A stretch of DNA of 58,400 bases. It comes from Gammaproteobacteria bacterium (GTDB lineage: Bacteria > Pseudomonadota > Gammaproteobacteria > Pseudomonadales > Pseudohongiellaceae). The position numbers and the translations under genes are program-made. Positions 31,813-41,358 of this stretch are shown in pieces; positions within the stretch are counted from its first letter, which is position 1; each line of letters opens with the position of its first letter. Where the stretch lies: positions 1 through 58,400 of the forward strand of contig JAQWQD010000012.1 in the NCBI GenBank assembly GCA_029244985.1, given 5' to 3'. Below the pieces are notes generated by a model that saw only the letters and a list, made by a program, of their open reading frames with translations, did not search any database and was not told the DNA's origin.

Positions 31813-31902
31813 AAAATCGAGATTTATTGAGCTTTTGATTCTTGTTTGCCGAGTTTACTGATGCTATCTTTCCTCCCCCTCCACGCAAGCAGAACCCTAT
31901 AA

Positions 31903-33540
31903 GTGTCCTATCTACCCCGCCTTATAAAAATTCTACGAGTGATTGCCAAATATCGTCTCGATGAATACCTTGACGGCCAACCAAGGATGATCTGGTTGCG
32001 AGTGTTACTTTTCCCATTTCGATTAGGTCGTTCCGTGACTACACCAGAAGAATCTCGAAATCGACGCTTGCGACAAGCGATGGAAGAGCTAGGACCAATT
32101 TATATTAAGTTTGGTCAGTTACTTTCCACCCGCAGGGATTTCCTCAATAGTGACCTCGCTGACGAATTACAGTCATTGCAAGATAATGTGCCACCATTTA
32201 AATCACCTACTATAGACTTCATTATCAAAGATTCTCTTGGAGTTGAGTCATCGGAAGTCTTCAAGCAGCTCGATGAAAAACCTTTCGCATCCGCTTCGAT
32301 CGCGCAAGTATATAAAGCCGTTTTACAGTCTGGTGAAGACGTCGTCATCAAAGTATTACGGCCAGGTATTGAGAAAATCATCGATGCAGACATTAGATTA
32401 CTTAAATGGGTCGCGGCATTAATTGAGTTTCGAACTACGTTAGGCAAACGATTACGACCATCAGAAGTAGTGAATGATTATGAAAAAATCATTTGGGGTG
32501 AATTAAACTTACAAACTGAGGCTGCGAATACCTCTGTACTGAGGAAGAATTTTGAGCACAGCGCTGAACTTTACGTCCCCAAAATTTATTGGGATTACAC
32601 AAACAAGAACATGCTGGTCATGGAAAGAATTCACGGCATTTCGGTCTCCGATCTAAAACAACTTAAATCACATAATATCGATCTTAAAAAGCTCGCTGAG
32701 ACCGGAGTGAACATCTTCTTCACACAAGTATTCGAGCACAATTTTTTTCATGCTGATATGCACCCTGGAAATATATTTGTGTCTCGGGAAAACCCAAATA
32801 ACCCCCAATACATTGCCATCGATTGCGCAATCATAGGAACACTAAGCGATGATGATCAAGAATACTTAGCTAAGAACTTGTTAGCGATCTTTAAGAGAGA
32901 TTATCGCAAAGTAGCGCAACTTCATGTGAAAAGTGGATGGGTGCCAAAAAATACCAAAGTTCATGAATTTGAATCGGCCATACGCAGTGTCTGTGAACCG
33001 ATTTTTGAGAGGCCATTGAAGGATATTTCATTTGGCCAACTTTTGGTGCAACTGTTTAGAACAGCCGGCCGCTTTAATATGGAAGTGCAACCTTCACTCG
33101 TTCTTTTGCAAAAAACACTCTTGAACATCGAAGGCCTAGGACGCCAACTTTATCCTGAACTAGATCTATGGCAAACGGCTCTGCCGTATCTTGAAAATTG
33201 GAATACCAAGCGATTAAATCCATTGATTTTATTAACCAAAATACAGGAAAATATTCCCAGCCTAATTGAACAATTACCACATCTACCACTTTTATTACTC
33301 ACGGCAATTGAGCAATCAAATCAATTCAGTGAAATTAGCGATTCTTTAAAAAATCAAGAAGTAAGGCAAAGAGAGGTGGAAAAGACACGAAAACGAGTTG
33401 CACGAACTGGCGGAATCGTTGCTCTTGTCTTAGCGGTTGCAACATTAGTACCATTGACTAGCGCAGTCATTGTAAGTAGTCCAATCTCTACCTTAGGACT
33501 GACTGCAGTCGGTTTCTATCTTTTGTATTTTAGACGGTGA
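31903..33540 (+). CDS. ubiB: Ubiquinone biosynthesis protein UbiB (ADCK/UbiB atypical kinase)
   Basis: UbiB is a membrane-anchored ATPase of the UbiB/COQ8 family needed for aerobic ubiquinone synthesis. The 545 residues contain the family's [18 protein letters not shown] (KxGQ motif), the alanine-rich [11 protein letters not shown] loop that replaces the kinase glycine loop, [22 protein letters not shown] and the IDCA metal motif, where many homologues read IDCG. Two hydrophobic helices close the C-terminus (about 497-543). The start is GTG at 31903 with no strong ribosome site. The TGA overlaps the hisI frame by 4 nt. Confidence 0.95.
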   Translation: MSYLPRLIKILRVIAKYRLDEYLDGQPRMIWLRVLLFPFRLGRSVTTPEESRNRRLRQAMEELGPIYIKFGQLLSTRRDFLNSDLADELQSLQDNVPPFKSPTIDFIIKDSLGVESSEVFKQLDEKPFASASIAQVYKAVLQSGEDVVIKVLRPGIEKIIDADIRLLKWVAALIEFRTTLGKRLRPSEVVNDYEKIIWGELNLQTEAANTSVLRKNFEHSAELYVPKIYWDYTNKNMLVMERIHGISVSDLKQLKSHNIDLKKLAETGVNIFFTQVFEHNFFHADMHPGNIFVSRENPNNPQYIAIDCAIIGTLSDDDQEYLAKNLLAIFKRDYRKVAQLHVKSGWVPKNTKVHEFESAIRSVCEPIFERPLKDISFGQLLVQLFRTAGRFNMEVQPSLVLLQKTLLNIEGLGRQLYPELDLWQTALPYLENWNTKRLNPLILLTKIQENIPSLIEQLPHLPLLLLTAIEQSNQFSEISDSLKNQEVRQREVEKTRKRVARTGGIVALVLAVATLVPLTSAVIVSSPISTLGLTAVGFYLLYFRR

Positions 33541-33947
33541 AAGAGCATACTAAGCTGATGCCTTCTTATTTGGACGAAGTAAATTGGAACAAAAATGGCT
33601 TGGTTCCAGTCATCTCACAGGATGCGACATCAGGAAGAATTTTGATGCAAGCCTGGGCTAATCGAGAAGCTTTACAGACAGCGATTGATGAAGGACGCGC
33701 TGTATACTGGTCTCGCTCTCGTAATGCACTGTGGCGCAAAGGCGAAGAATCAGGAAATGTTCAAAAGCTTGTAGATGTATATTTGGACTGCGACAATGAC
33801 ACTTTGTGCTATAAAGTCGAACAAATCGGTGGAATAGCCTGCCATACGGGGCGCGAGAGCTGCTTCTTCCAAAAGTTTAGTAATGACAAGTGGGAAATTT
33901 TAGACCCAGTTCTCAAAGATCCATCGGAATTATACGGAAAATCATAA
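33537..33947 (+). CDS. hisI: Phosphoribosyl-AMP cyclohydrolase
   Basis: HisI opens the adenine ring of phosphoribosyl-AMP in histidine synthesis. The 136-residue monofunctional protein has [26 protein letters not shown], the metal-binding [28 protein letters not shown] with its Asp and Cys ligands, and normal length. A GTG at 33537 overlaps the ubiB stop (GTGA); an ATG at 33558 is an alternative start seven codons on. It is paired with hisE as a separate gene, and hisBHAF lie about 18 kb away. Confidence 0.95.
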   Translation: MKEHTKLMPSYLDEVNWNKNGLVPVISQDATSGRILMQAWANREALQTAIDEGRAVYWSRSRNALWRKGEESGNVQKLVDVYLDCDNDTLCYKVEQIGGIACHTGRESCFFQKFSNDKWEILDPVLKDPSELYGKS

Positions 33948-33984
33948 GCACTCTTAGTGTTTGCAGTGCAAGTTGAGTGTTAAA

Positions 33985-34332
33985 ATGAGTAGAGTGTTAT
34001 TCGAATTAGCAGAAGTTCTGGAAAAAAGAAAATCCGCGAACGGCGATGCTTCCTATGTTGCGAGCTTGCATGAAAAAGGTCTGAACAAAATTCTTGAAAA
34101 AGTAATTGAAGAAGCAACTGAAACTATTCTTGCAGCAAAAGAGTGCAATGCTAATTCTATCGAAAGCAAGGCTGCTGTGATAAGTGAAACAGCAGACCTT
34201 TGGTTTCACACAATGGTTATGTTAAGCCACCTCAATATGGGACCCGATCAAGTATTGGTTGAATTAGAAAAGCGTTTTGACATTTCTGGCCTTGATGAAA
34301 AGGCTTCACGTAAAATTGAAACCAGCAATTAG
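33985..34332 (+). CDS. hisE: Phosphoribosyl-ATP pyrophosphatase
   Basis: HisE hydrolyses phosphoribosyl-ATP to phosphoribosyl-AMP and diphosphate, the step before HisI. It is an all-alpha MazG-like NTP pyrophosphatase with the metal motif KVIEEATETILAAKE and SETADLWFHTMVMLSHLNM. The frame is open from a TTG at 33961; the ATG at 33985 with GAG upstream gives 115 residues and the usual N-terminus. It lies between hisI and tatA, the Pseudomonas order hisI-hisE-tatA. Confidence 0.94.
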   Translation: MSRVLFELAEVLEKRKSANGDASYVASLHEKGLNKILEKVIEEATETILAAKECNANSIESKAAVISETADLWFHTMVMLSHLNMGPDQVLVELEKRFDISGLDEKASRKIETSN

Positions 34333-34371
34333 GAATCTTATAGGTAATATAGCTGGTACTGGAGGTTTATT

Positions 34372-34608
34372 ATGGGTGTAGGTGGAATAGGCATTTGGCA
34401 ACTACTAATTATTCTACTAATTGTAGTAATGTTATTCGGAACAAAAAAATTACGTAACTTAGGCTCTGATCTTGGTGGCGCCTTAAAGGGATTTAAAACC
34501 GCAATAAAAGATGACGAAGCCGAGTCCGATTCAGAGGCATCTGAAGATTCTACAGAAGGCACCGGTGAGACCATCGATGCGACTGCCGAAAAAGTAGAAA
34601 CTAAATAG
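34372..34608 (+). CDS. tatA: Sec-independent protein translocase subunit TatA
   Basis: TatA multimers form the passage for folded proteins with twin-arginine signals. The 78-residue protein has the short N-terminal membrane helix ([16 protein letters not shown]), the hinge [21 protein letters not shown] that makes the amphipathic helix, and an acidic tail. GGAGG lies 7 nt upstream of the ATG, a strong ribosome site that fits the need for excess TatA. It is the first gene of tatABC. Confidence 0.96.
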   Translation: MGVGGIGIWQLLIILLIVVMLFGTKKLRNLGSDLGGALKGFKTAIKDDEAESDSEASEDSTEGTGETIDATAEKVETK

Positions 34609-34664
34609 CTTCAATATCACTCATCAAACACCGCGCTCACTAGACGTGAGTGCGACTGCCGGTA

Positions 34665-35147
34665 ATGTTTAACATTCATTCAACTGAAATACTTTTAATA
34701 CTAATAATTGCTTTGATCATTATCGGACCAGAGCGGCTCCCCACTGCAGTTAAAACAGCTGGACTTTGGATTGGTCGATTCCGACGCTCTTTTTATAAAG
34801 TCAAAGCTGAAATAGAAAGGGAATTAAATACCGATGAGATTCGTCGTCAATTACACAATGAATCTGTATTGGCTCAAATAGATGAAGCAAAAGCAAAAGT
34901 GGAATCAGTTGCCGAAGAAACAGAGACATCAGTCAACAAATTAGTAAATTCAGAAGATTTTGATCCAGGTGCTTCAAAAGTAACAGCTGAACAATCTTCC
35001 GAGGAAAAATCTCTGCAGGAAGAAATTCAAGAAGTCTCTGATGAAGTTGAAGAAGTTGCTAGAGAAATCTATAGCTCAGGCAAAAACCCAAGACTTGCAG
35101 AGAATGAGCCAACCGAAGAAGTGAAACAAGATGACAGCGTCAGCTGA
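34665..35147 (+). CDS. tatB: Sec-independent protein translocase subunit TatB
   Basis: TatB joins TatC in the receptor complex for twin-arginine signals. It has MFNIHSTEILLILIIALIIIGPERLP with the conserved Glu in the membrane helix and the GPERLP hinge, the amphipathic helix VKTAGLWIGRFRRSF, and a long acidic coiled tail. The frame begins at a GTG (34650), but the ATG at 34665 gives the standard N-terminus and 160 residues. Its end overlaps tatC by 17 nt. Confidence 0.95.
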   Translation: MFNIHSTEILLILIIALIIIGPERLPTAVKTAGLWIGRFRRSFYKVKAEIERELNTDEIRRQLHNESVLAQIDEAKAKVESVAEETETSVNKLVNSEDFDPGASKVTAEQSSEEKSLQEEIQEVSDEVEEVAREIYSSGKNPRLAENEPTEEVKQDDSVS

Positions 35148-35886
35148 AGACGAAAAAGAGCTAACGCTTATCGATCATTTGGTTGAATTGCGTGATCGCA
35201 TTTTAAAGTGTGTTGTCGCAATCGTAGTTCTTTTTCTGGCTATGTTTTACTGGGCCAACGATATCTACAATTATGTAGCTCTACCCCTAGTCCAAGCACT
35301 ACCAGAGGGGTCGAGCATGATAGCGATCGATCCAACCTCTCCGTTTTTTGCCCCTTTTAAGCTAACTTTCTATGTCGCTTTTCTAGTAGCAGCACCTTAC
35401 ATTTTGTATCAGCTTTGGTCATTTATTGCACCAGGCCTTTATAAGAATGAAAAAGCGGTAGCGATACCACTTTTTATATCCAGTGTCTTACTTTTTTACA
35501 CAGGCATAGCTTTCGCACGTTATGTCCTATTTGGAATTGTATTCGGTTTCTTTATCTCAGTAGCACCGGACGGTATACAGGTAGCGCCTGATATTAGCAG
35601 CTTCTTAAGTTTCGCCTTGACGATATTTTTCGCCTTCGGGTTTGCTTTTGAAATTCCTATCGCTGTATTTCTTTGTATTTGGGCAGGGCTTGCTGAGCCA
35701 AACTCTCTTGCTGAGAAACGCCCCTATGTCGTAGTTGGTTGCTTTATTATTGCCATGCTGCTCACACCACCTGATCCTTTCACCCAATCTATGTTGGCCT
35801 TACCTATGTGGGCATTGTTTGAAGTTGGAATAATTGCTGGGCGACTAATTCAAAAGCGTCAAGCCGAAGAAGAGGATAGTCAATAA
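35131..35886 (+). CDS. tatC: Sec-independent protein translocase subunit TatC
   Basis: TatC is the six-helix membrane protein that recognises twin-arginine signal peptides. The 251 residues have the cytoplasmic DHLVELRDRILKC, the first periplasmic loop, the conserved FKLTFYVAFLVAAPYILYQLWSFIAPGLY region and six hydrophobic segments, ending with LTPPDPFTQ and a charged tail. It overlaps tatB by 17 nt and is the last gene of the long plus-strand run. dtd is convergent 14 nt away. Confidence 0.97.
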   Translation: MTASAEDEKELTLIDHLVELRDRILKCVVAIVVLFLAMFYWANDIYNYVALPLVQALPEGSSMIAIDPTSPFFAPFKLTFYVAFLVAAPYILYQLWSFIAPGLYKNEKAVAIPLFISSVLLFYTGIAFARYVLFGIVFGFFISVAPDGIQVAPDISSFLSFALTIFFAFGFAFEIPIAVFLCIWAGLAEPNSLAEKRPYVVVGCFIIAMLLTPPDPFTQSMLALPMWALFEVGIIAGRLIQKRQAEEEDSQ

Positions 35887-35899
35887 AAAAAGTTTCGAC

Positions 35900-36337
35900 T
35901 CAAGCTCTTAAACTAAAAGTCACCGGACCATCGTTCTCCAAGGCGATCTGCATATTTGCAGCAAACTGGCCACTACCTACGATTGCGTATTTCTCCTTAG
36001 CCGAATTCACCAAGTATTCGAATAACACTTTCGCGTCTTGAGGAGGCATTGCCGATGAAAAACCAGGCCTTAACCCTCTGTCTGTAGTTGCAGCGAGGGT
36101 AAATTGGGAAACAAGCATAAGCCCACCTCCGACATCCGTTAGGCTTAAGTTCATTTTCCCTTCGATATCTACAAATATCCTATAAGCGAGGATTTTATCC
36201 AATAATTTATCGGCAGTAGTGTTTGTATCTTTTTTCTCGATGCCGATTAATGCCAGCATCCCTTTATCGATTCCTGAATATAGCTGGTCTTCAATTATCA
36301 CTTTGGCGTAATTTACTCGCTGAATAAGAGCAATCAT
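35900..36337 (-). CDS. dtd: D-aminoacyl-tRNA deacylase
   Basis: Dtd removes D-amino acids wrongly attached to tRNA. The 145-residue protein has the two active-site signatures of the family, SQFTLAATTDRGLRPGFSSAMPP and the C-terminal NDGPVTFSL. The N-terminal MIALIQRVNYAKV is typical. It lies 12 nt behind the aminopeptidase gene pip on the same strand, and the two are probably cotranscribed. It is convergent with tatC. Confidence 0.96.
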   Translation of the reverse strand: MIALIQRVNYAKVIIEDQLYSGIDKGMLALIGIEKKDTNTTADKLLDKILAYRIFVDIEGKMNLSLTDVGGGLMLVSQFTLAATTDRGLRPGFSSAMPPQDAKVLFEYLVNSAKEKYAIVGSGQFAANMQIALENDGPVTFSLRA

Positions 36338-36349
36338 TTTTAAAGTAAA

Positions 36350-37309
36350 CTATCCGGCTTGTTGGAGTTCTTTCGCTATGTCCTGGGTCGCGCGTATTAA
36401 TGCATCAACGGTACCCGGCTCCGATGCAGAATGTCCAGCATCTCTTACAATATGTAATTCAGAATTTTGCCAATGCTGATGAAGCGTATTCGCATTGTTG
36501 AGCGGACAAAGAATATCATAGCGACCATGCACAATGCGGCCAGGAATATCTGAAATTGCGGAAATGTTTTTTAAAATCTGATTTTCTTCAATAAAACCTT
36601 TGTTCACAAAATAGTGTGTTTCTATCCGAGACAAGGCAAGTGCAAAATGAGGCTTAGTAAATTTAGCCAGAGCTTCAGCGCTTGGCCTCAGCTTCGAACA
36701 ATTGCCCTCCCATGCCGACCATGATTTTGCAGCGGCCATTCGAGCTAACTCATCTTCGCCGGTCAACCGGTCATAATAGGCATTGATCAAGTCGCTGCGC
36801 TCACTTTCCGGAACTGCCTTGACGAATTCTTCCCAATAATCCGGAAACACGTGATTAGTGCCGTCTTTATATACCCAATCCAAATCACATTGACGACAGA
36901 GAAAAACACCACGCAAAATCAATGCCGACACACGGGAAGGAAAGTTTTGAGCATAAAGCAAACTTAAAGTTGATCCCCATGAGCCCCCAAACATTACCCA
37001 TTTAGAAACGCCTAGATATTCTCGAATCACCTCTATATCCGCGATGAGATGATCTGTCGTGTTTTCTTCCAGAGAGGCATGGGGAATTGATCTTCCACAA
37101 CCGCGCTGATCGAAGGTAATAATATGAAATTTTTGAGGGTCAAAGAATCGTCGTGAACTTGCATCGCAACCTCCGCCTGGACCACCATGGACAAACAATA
37201 CCGGCAGACCATCACTGTTTCCAGATTCATCCACATATAGCTCATGGCTATCAGATACCCTGACTTGATGGCGTTTGAAGGGTTTTATTTCAGGAAACAG
37301 CACTAGCAT
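36350..37309 (-). CDS. pip: Proline iminopeptidase
   Basis: This alpha/beta-hydrolase (peptidase S33) releases N-terminal proline from peptides. The 319 residues contain the oxyanion-hole motif VLFVHGGPGGGCD, the nucleophile elbow GGSWGSTLSLLYAQ, the acid Asp in HGRYDILCP and the base His in RDAGHSASEPG, with the cap-domain LRGVFLCRQ typical of bacterial Pip. No signal peptide is seen, so it is cytosolic. The pip-dtd pairing is common in gammaproteobacteria. Confidence 0.95.
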   Translation of the reverse strand: MLVLFPEIKPFKRHQVRVSDSHELYVDESGNSDGLPVLFVHGGPGGGCDASSRRFFDPQKFHIITFDQRGCGRSIPHASLEENTTDHLIADIEVIREYLGVSKWVMFGGSWGSTLSLLYAQNFPSRVSALILRGVFLCRQCDLDWVYKDGTNHVFPDYWEEFVKAVPESERSDLINAYYDRLTGEDELARMAAAKSWSAWEGNCSKLRPSAEALAKFTKPHFALALSRIETHYFVNKGFIEENQILKNISAISDIPGRIVHGRYDILCPLNNANTLHQHWQNSELHIVRDAGHSASEPGTVDALIRATQDIAKELQQAG

Positions 37310-37461
37310 TAATCACTCCCTGCAAAGACAACCTTAATTTTGAATTAAGAGCTCTTTATAACAACAATTGACTAGAAGCTCTGTCTCTTGGGTAGAATTA
37401 AGTAATCGATAATAGGCCAGCTTAAGGATTTATGCCAGGGCGGGCTGAATGGAAAATCAAC

Positions 37462-39288
37462 TTAACCCCGCGCTGCTGTGCCTCTGCTCATTCTTTTACG
37501 TTCGTTCTCGGTAAGGTATTTTTTACGTAGGCGAATGTGACTGGGAGTGACCTCTACCAACTCATCGGCAGCAATAAACTCCATTGCCTGCTCTAAGCTG
37601 TGGAGGACTGGTGGAGTTAACAAGATATTCTCGTCGTTTCCTGCCGCGCGAACGTTAGTTAGCTGTTTGGCCTTTGTTGGATTTACAGCCAAGTCATTAT
37701 CGCGACTATGCAGACCTACAATCATGCCTTCATAAACTTCAGTATTCGGTTTGATATATAGACGTCCACGATCTTGAAGATTAAATAGAGCAAAGGCTAG
37801 TGATTTTCCGTTAACCATCGAAATCAATACACCATTGTTTCGTGCCGCTAATTCAACTTCTTTGAACTCACCGTAGTGATCAAAAACGTGAGTCATTAGT
37901 CCTGAGCCCGAAGTCATCGATAGAAAATGAGACCGAAACCCTATAAGCCCGCGAGTGGGAATAAGAAACTGCAATCTTACTCGCCCCTTACCATCTGGGA
38001 GGAGTTCCTGCATCTCCGCCCGACGCTCTCCTAATTCCTCTATAACTGCACCTTGATGTTGTTCATCACAGTCTATAACCAATGTTTCAAATGGCTCATG
38101 CTTCTTGCCCTTTTTTTCATGGATAATAACTTCAGGTTTGGAAACCGCTAGCTCAAAACCTTCTCGTCGCATAGTTTCTATTAACACAGCCAAGTGTAAT
38201 TCACCTCGCCCAGAAACTGAGTACTTGTCAGGTTCAGAACCCTGCTCAACGCGCAGTGCAACATTGTAGAGTAGCTCTCTCTCTAACCTTTCTTTTAGGT
38301 GACGTGTAGTAATGAATTTTCCTTCTTTGCCTGCGAAGGGGGAATCATTTACCTGAAAAGTCATACTGATAGTAGGTTCATCAACCGAAAGAGCGGGCAT
38401 GGCCTCAACCAATGTCGGATCACAAAGAGTGTCAGATATCTTTAAACCTTCGATACCCGTAATACAGACGATCTCACCTGCCATCGCTTCTTTCACATCG
38501 ATTCTTTCTAAACCCAAGTGACTTTTTACTTGGAGAATTTTACCCTTTCTTTCGCTACCTTCTCGGTCAACTATTATCACTTGTTGATTTGAAGAAGCTC
38601 TACCGCGAGTAATTCTCCCAATACCAATAACACCTACGTAGCTGCTGTAGTCGAGTGCACTTATTTGCATCTGAAGGGGTGCATCTACAGTCACTTTAGG
38701 TGAAGGAACTTTTTCTACAATTGTTTTAAACAGAGGTTCCATAGATTCAGAGAGTTCTTCTACCTCCAAGCCTGAAGTCCCTTCCAGCGCGGACGCATAA
38801 ATAATGGGGAAGTCGAGCTGTGTATCGTTAGCACCAAGCTTGTCGAACAGGTCAAAGACTTCATCGATTACCCAATGAGGGCGGGCACCGTCGCGATCAA
38901 CTTTGTTGACCACAACAATAGGGTTCAAACCTTGAGCAAATGCTTTTTGAGTCACAAATCGAGTTTGTGGCATTGGCCCATCTACAGCATCGACAAGCAA
39001 GAGCACACTATCCACCATCGATAACACCCGCTCTACTTCGCCACCAAAATCTGCATGCCCGGGCGTATCCACAATATTGATATGGTAATTGTGCCAATTA
39101 ATAGCAGTATTTTTTGCAAGAATAGTGATACCGCGTTCGCGCTCTTGATCATTAGAGTCCATAATGCGCTCGACTTGTTTGCCGCGACTGTCTAATGTTC
39201 CGGATTGCTGCAATAGCTTATCGACCAAAGTAGTTTTACCGTGGTCCACGTGAGCAATAATGGCAATGTTACGAATTTTATCGATCAT
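37462..39288 (-). CDS. typA: Ribosome-associated GTPase TypA/BipA
   Basis: TypA is an EF-G-like GTPase that acts in 50S assembly at low temperature and under stress. The 608 residues show G1 [13 protein letters not shown]2 and G3 ([15 protein letters not shown]), G4 [12 protein letters not shown], the later EF-G-like domains and the family-specific C-terminal domain ([17 protein letters not shown]). Upstream on the minus strand, TATACT (39353-39348) is followed by a GC-rich segment, a possible -10 and discriminator. It lies downstream of thiI on the same strand. Confidence 0.97.
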   Translation of the reverse strand: MIDKIRNIAIIAHVDHGKTTLVDKLLQQSGTLDSRGKQVERIMDSNDQERERGITILAKNTAINWHNYHINIVDTPGHADFGGEVERVLSMVDSVLLLVDAVDGPMPQTRFVTQKAFAQGLNPIVVVNKVDRDGARPHWVIDEVFDLFDKLGANDTQLDFPIIYASALEGTSGLEVEELSESMEPLFKTIVEKVPSPKVTVDAPLQMQISALDYSSYVGVIGIGRITRGRASSNQQVIIVDREGSERKGKILQVKSHLGLERIDVKEAMAGEIVCITGIEGLKISDTLCDPTLVEAMPALSVDEPTISMTFQVNDSPFAGKEGKFITTRHLKERLERELLYNVALRVEQGSEPDKYSVSGRGELHLAVLIETMRREGFELAVSKPEVIIHEKKGKKHEPFETLVIDCDEQHQGAVIEELGERRAEMQELLPDGKGRVRLQFLIPTRGLIGFRSHFLSMTSGSGLMTHVFDHYGEFKEVELAARNNGVLISMVNGKSLAFALFNLQDRGRLYIKPNTEVYEGMIVGLHSRDNDLAVNPTKAKQLTNVRAAGNDENILLTPPVLHSLEQAMEFIAADELVEVTPSHIRLRKKYLTENERKRMSRGTAARG

Positions 39289-39447
39289 CGAATCTGTTTC
39301 TGAGAGGAGGTTGCTGGGATTTCTGCAAAAGGGCGCGAGTATACACGACCCGTGTTTACTTAGCTAAGCCCTAGTTAACGGTATTTCCTCTGCAACATTA
39401 TGTAACTAGTCTGACTGAGAGATAGTTTTGTAGGCTAGGGATCCGCT

Positions 39448-40917
39448 TCAAACCCCAGCCTTTAAGTCGAGGACCGCAACATTGGTGTAACCTTCATCGA
39501 ACAAATGGGCCGCATGCAGACGACTCATCATACCCTTATCACAATAAAGCATATATTGAGTATCTCTATCGAGTTCAGTGAATCGAGTTTGCAACTGATA
39601 AAATGGAACATTCAGCACTTCAGCTCCATCTGAAATATTTAGTGGGCTAATTTCCAATTCACTGGGGTGCCTGATATCAATGACGACGCTGCCATTGGAA
39701 ATGGTATTCTTCACGTCGACTTCAATCGCTGCGGCATTGAAATCATCTATAACCTCAGTTATTAGTTGAAAGTGTGCAGATTCAATGGCGCTCTCTAAAA
39801 CATCAAAATTAAATCGACTTTCTTCCCTTTTTACTTTTCCAATGTTTGCTTTTGTCGTTGGATTTTTTGAAATAACAGCACAATATTCTGGTATGTTTTT
39901 GGAAAAATCTTCTGTACCAATATTACGGGAGATATCTATGATGTCTTGTTTATTAACTGTGCAAAGAGGACGCAACACTAGGCTATCTATTGCGGTATCA
40001 ATGACAGCTAAATTAGATAAAGTCTGACTAGAGACTTGGGCAACACTTTCACCAGTCACTAGCGCTTTGATCGATAGGTCATCAGCGATACGTTCGCTTG
40101 CCCTCAGCATCATTCTTTTTAGAACCACACCCATTTGCGAATCGTCGACTTGTGTAAGGATTTCTTCAACGACACCCGCAAAAGGAACCGAAACAAATTT
40201 AACACGATGTGAGCTGTGATATTTCATCCACAGAAACAATGCGACTTCTTTCACCGCAAGTTCATGAGCTTTTCCACCTAGATTAAAAAAACAGTAATGA
40301 GTTTGTAGTCCTCGTTTGATAGTTAAGAAGCTTGAAACAGAGGAATCAAAACCTCCAGAAATCAAAGACATCACCGCATCTTGGCAACCCAAAGGATAAC
40401 CGCCAAGACCCTTCACCTGTTCACGGATTATATAAAGAAATTCATCCTTAATTTCCAGCGCAACAGTCACATCAGGCTTTTTTAATTTAACACCTGCTGT
40501 TTTCAGATGTCTTTTTAATCCACGGCCAACATACTGTTCGACGTCAACTGATCTAAACTGATGCTTGCCGTTGCGCTTACAACGTACGGCAAATGTCTTG
40601 CCAATGATAAATTCACCATAAGCTTTAAGGGTAAGTTGAAAGATTTCTTCCATCTCACGCAATGGATGGCGTTCCGCTTTTAGAATTGAAGCAATACCAG
40701 GCGTGCAAGTTAAACGTTCTGTAATTTGTTTCGTAATAATGGATTCGTCATTGGAAGTTTCCACTTCCAATACATCCCACTTACCCGTTACCTTGATACC
40801 TTCATCGAATTCCTTAAGGACTTCTCGCAAATTCTTCCGCAATTGGCGTATAAACTTGCGGCGCACTGGGCGACTCTTAATAGTAATCTCGGGAAAAAGC
40901 TTTACGAGGTACAGCAC
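39448..40917 (-). CDS. thiI: tRNA 4-thiouridine synthase ThiI with rhodanese domain
   Basis: ThiI makes 4-thiouridine at position 8 of tRNA and passes sulfur to thiamine thiazole synthesis. The 489 residues comprise an NFLD/THUMP RNA-binding half (about 1-165), the PP-loop ATPase SLISGGFDSSVSSF (about 184-197), the cysteine in PEYCAVISKNPTTKA, and a C-terminal rhodanese domain with the sulfur-carrying cysteine in MLYCDKGMMSRLH. It is the long, enteric-type form. Its start is divergent from glnII across 441 nt, and the NtrC sites of that gap lie 58-145 nt from it. Confidence 0.95.
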   Translation of the reverse strand: MLYLVKLFPEITIKSRPVRRKFIRQLRKNLREVLKEFDEGIKVTGKWDVLEVETSNDESIITKQITERLTCTPGIASILKAERHPLREMEEIFQLTLKAYGEFIIGKTFAVRCKRNGKHQFRSVDVEQYVGRGLKRHLKTAGVKLKKPDVTVALEIKDEFLYIIREQVKGLGGYPLGCQDAVMSLISGGFDSSVSSFLTIKRGLQTHYCFFNLGGKAHELAVKEVALFLWMKYHSSHRVKFVSVPFAGVVEEILTQVDDSQMGVVLKRMMLRASERIADDLSIKALVTGESVAQVSSQTLSNLAVIDTAIDSLVLRPLCTVNKQDIIDISRNIGTEDFSKNIPEYCAVISKNPTTKANIGKVKREESRFNFDVLESAIESAHFQLITEVIDDFNAAAIEVDVKNTISNGSVVIDIRHPSELEISPLNISDGAEVLNVPFYQLQTRFTELDRDTQYMLYCDKGMMSRLHAAHLFDEGYTNVAVLDLKAGV

Positions 40918-40974
40918 TGTGCCCCCAAAAATGAACTGACAAATAAGATGAGCAGCGATCTAGAAAAAAAGTTT

Positions 40975-40991
40975 AGCGCTGTGATGGTGCA
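40975..40991 (+). promoter_or_regulatory. Upstream NtrC half-site of glnII
   Basis: The right arm TGGTGCA (40985-40991) is a perfect half of the NtrC consensus TGCACCA-N3-TGGTGCA; the left arm keeps only three of seven bases. It is the most distal of three NtrC-like sites, about 165 nt before the predicted start of transcription, and is probably weak by itself. Confidence 0.5.
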
Positions 40992-41015
40992 ATATTTCGT
41001 ATTCATTCTAGATTT

Positions 41016-41032
41016 TGCACCTTAAAGGTGCG
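41016..41032 (+). promoter_or_regulatory. NtrC-binding site upstream of glnII
   Basis: TGCACCTTAAAGGTGCG matches the NtrC palindrome TGCACCA-N3-TGGTGCA at 11 of the 14 arm positions, including both TGCACC and GGTGC blocks. Centred near 41024, it is about 125 nt before the predicted sigma54 start, in the range where NtrC enhancers act at E. coli glnAp2. Confidence 0.8.
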
Positions 41033-41045
41033 CAGATATCGGCAA

Positions 41046-41062
41046 CGCACTCTATCGGTGCT
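41046..41062 (+). promoter_or_regulatory. Second NtrC-binding site upstream of glnII
   Basis: CGCACTCTATCGGTGCT retains GCAC and GGTGC in the correct NtrC spacing (9 of 14 arm positions). Its centre is 30 nt (about three helical turns) from the site at 41016-41032, so dimers on the two sites would face the same side of the DNA. Confidence 0.65.
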
Positions 41063-41122
41063 CTTTTAGTTGAAGTTTATTTCTGGCTCCAGTAAATTTG
41101 AGCCTTGTAGCGGTATTGCTGC

Positions 41123-41138
41123 TGGCATACATTTTGCT
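41123..41138 (+). promoter_or_regulatory. Sigma54 (-24/-12) promoter of glnII
   Basis: TGGCATACATTTTGCT has the invariant GG and GC separated by 10 nt and differs from TGGCAC-N5-TTGCW at one base only. Transcription would start near 41149, giving a leader of about 210 nt before the glnII ATG. It lies 60 nt downstream of the nearest NtrC-like site. Confidence 0.85.
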
Positions 41139-41154
41139 CCTCCCCATGCACACA

Positions 41155-41242
41155 AGGCAAGTCTTCGAAAACAGTTTATCTGAATAGATTGACAACCCTG
41201 TGGAATATCGCGGGATTTTTGCCCTGGCGCGAAGACTTGTTT
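41155..41242 (+). ncRNA. Candidate structured 5' leader of glnII mRNA
   Basis: CAAGTCTTCG (41158-41167) pairs perfectly with CGAAGACTTG (41230-41239). With A-U and G-U pairs outside, the helix reaches 13 bp (41155-41167 with 41230-41242). It encloses a hairpin, GTTTATCT-GAAT-AGATTGAC (one mismatch), and a GC-rich element around CGCGGG/CCC-TG-GCG that can also pair with the preceding CCTGTG. The helix begins about six nt after the predicted sigma54 start, so it would form the 5' end of the mRNA. I do not recognise it as a known riboswitch; it is an inference from pairing only. Confidence 0.5.
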
Positions 41243-41358
41243 GCAGCGCGGTACAAGCAATACGCTGGAAGATTGCAGATCAAGTGTAAGAATAAAAGAA
41301 AGTAACCCAATGGCATTTAGTATCAAGTAGTCGAAATCGATCAGGAGAAAGTTAGAAA

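Noticed and set aside
41149..41358. Known glutamine (glnA-type) riboswitch in the glnII leader
   Set aside because: I could not find the conserved core sequences I associate with that class. The region is reported only as an unassigned structured leader.
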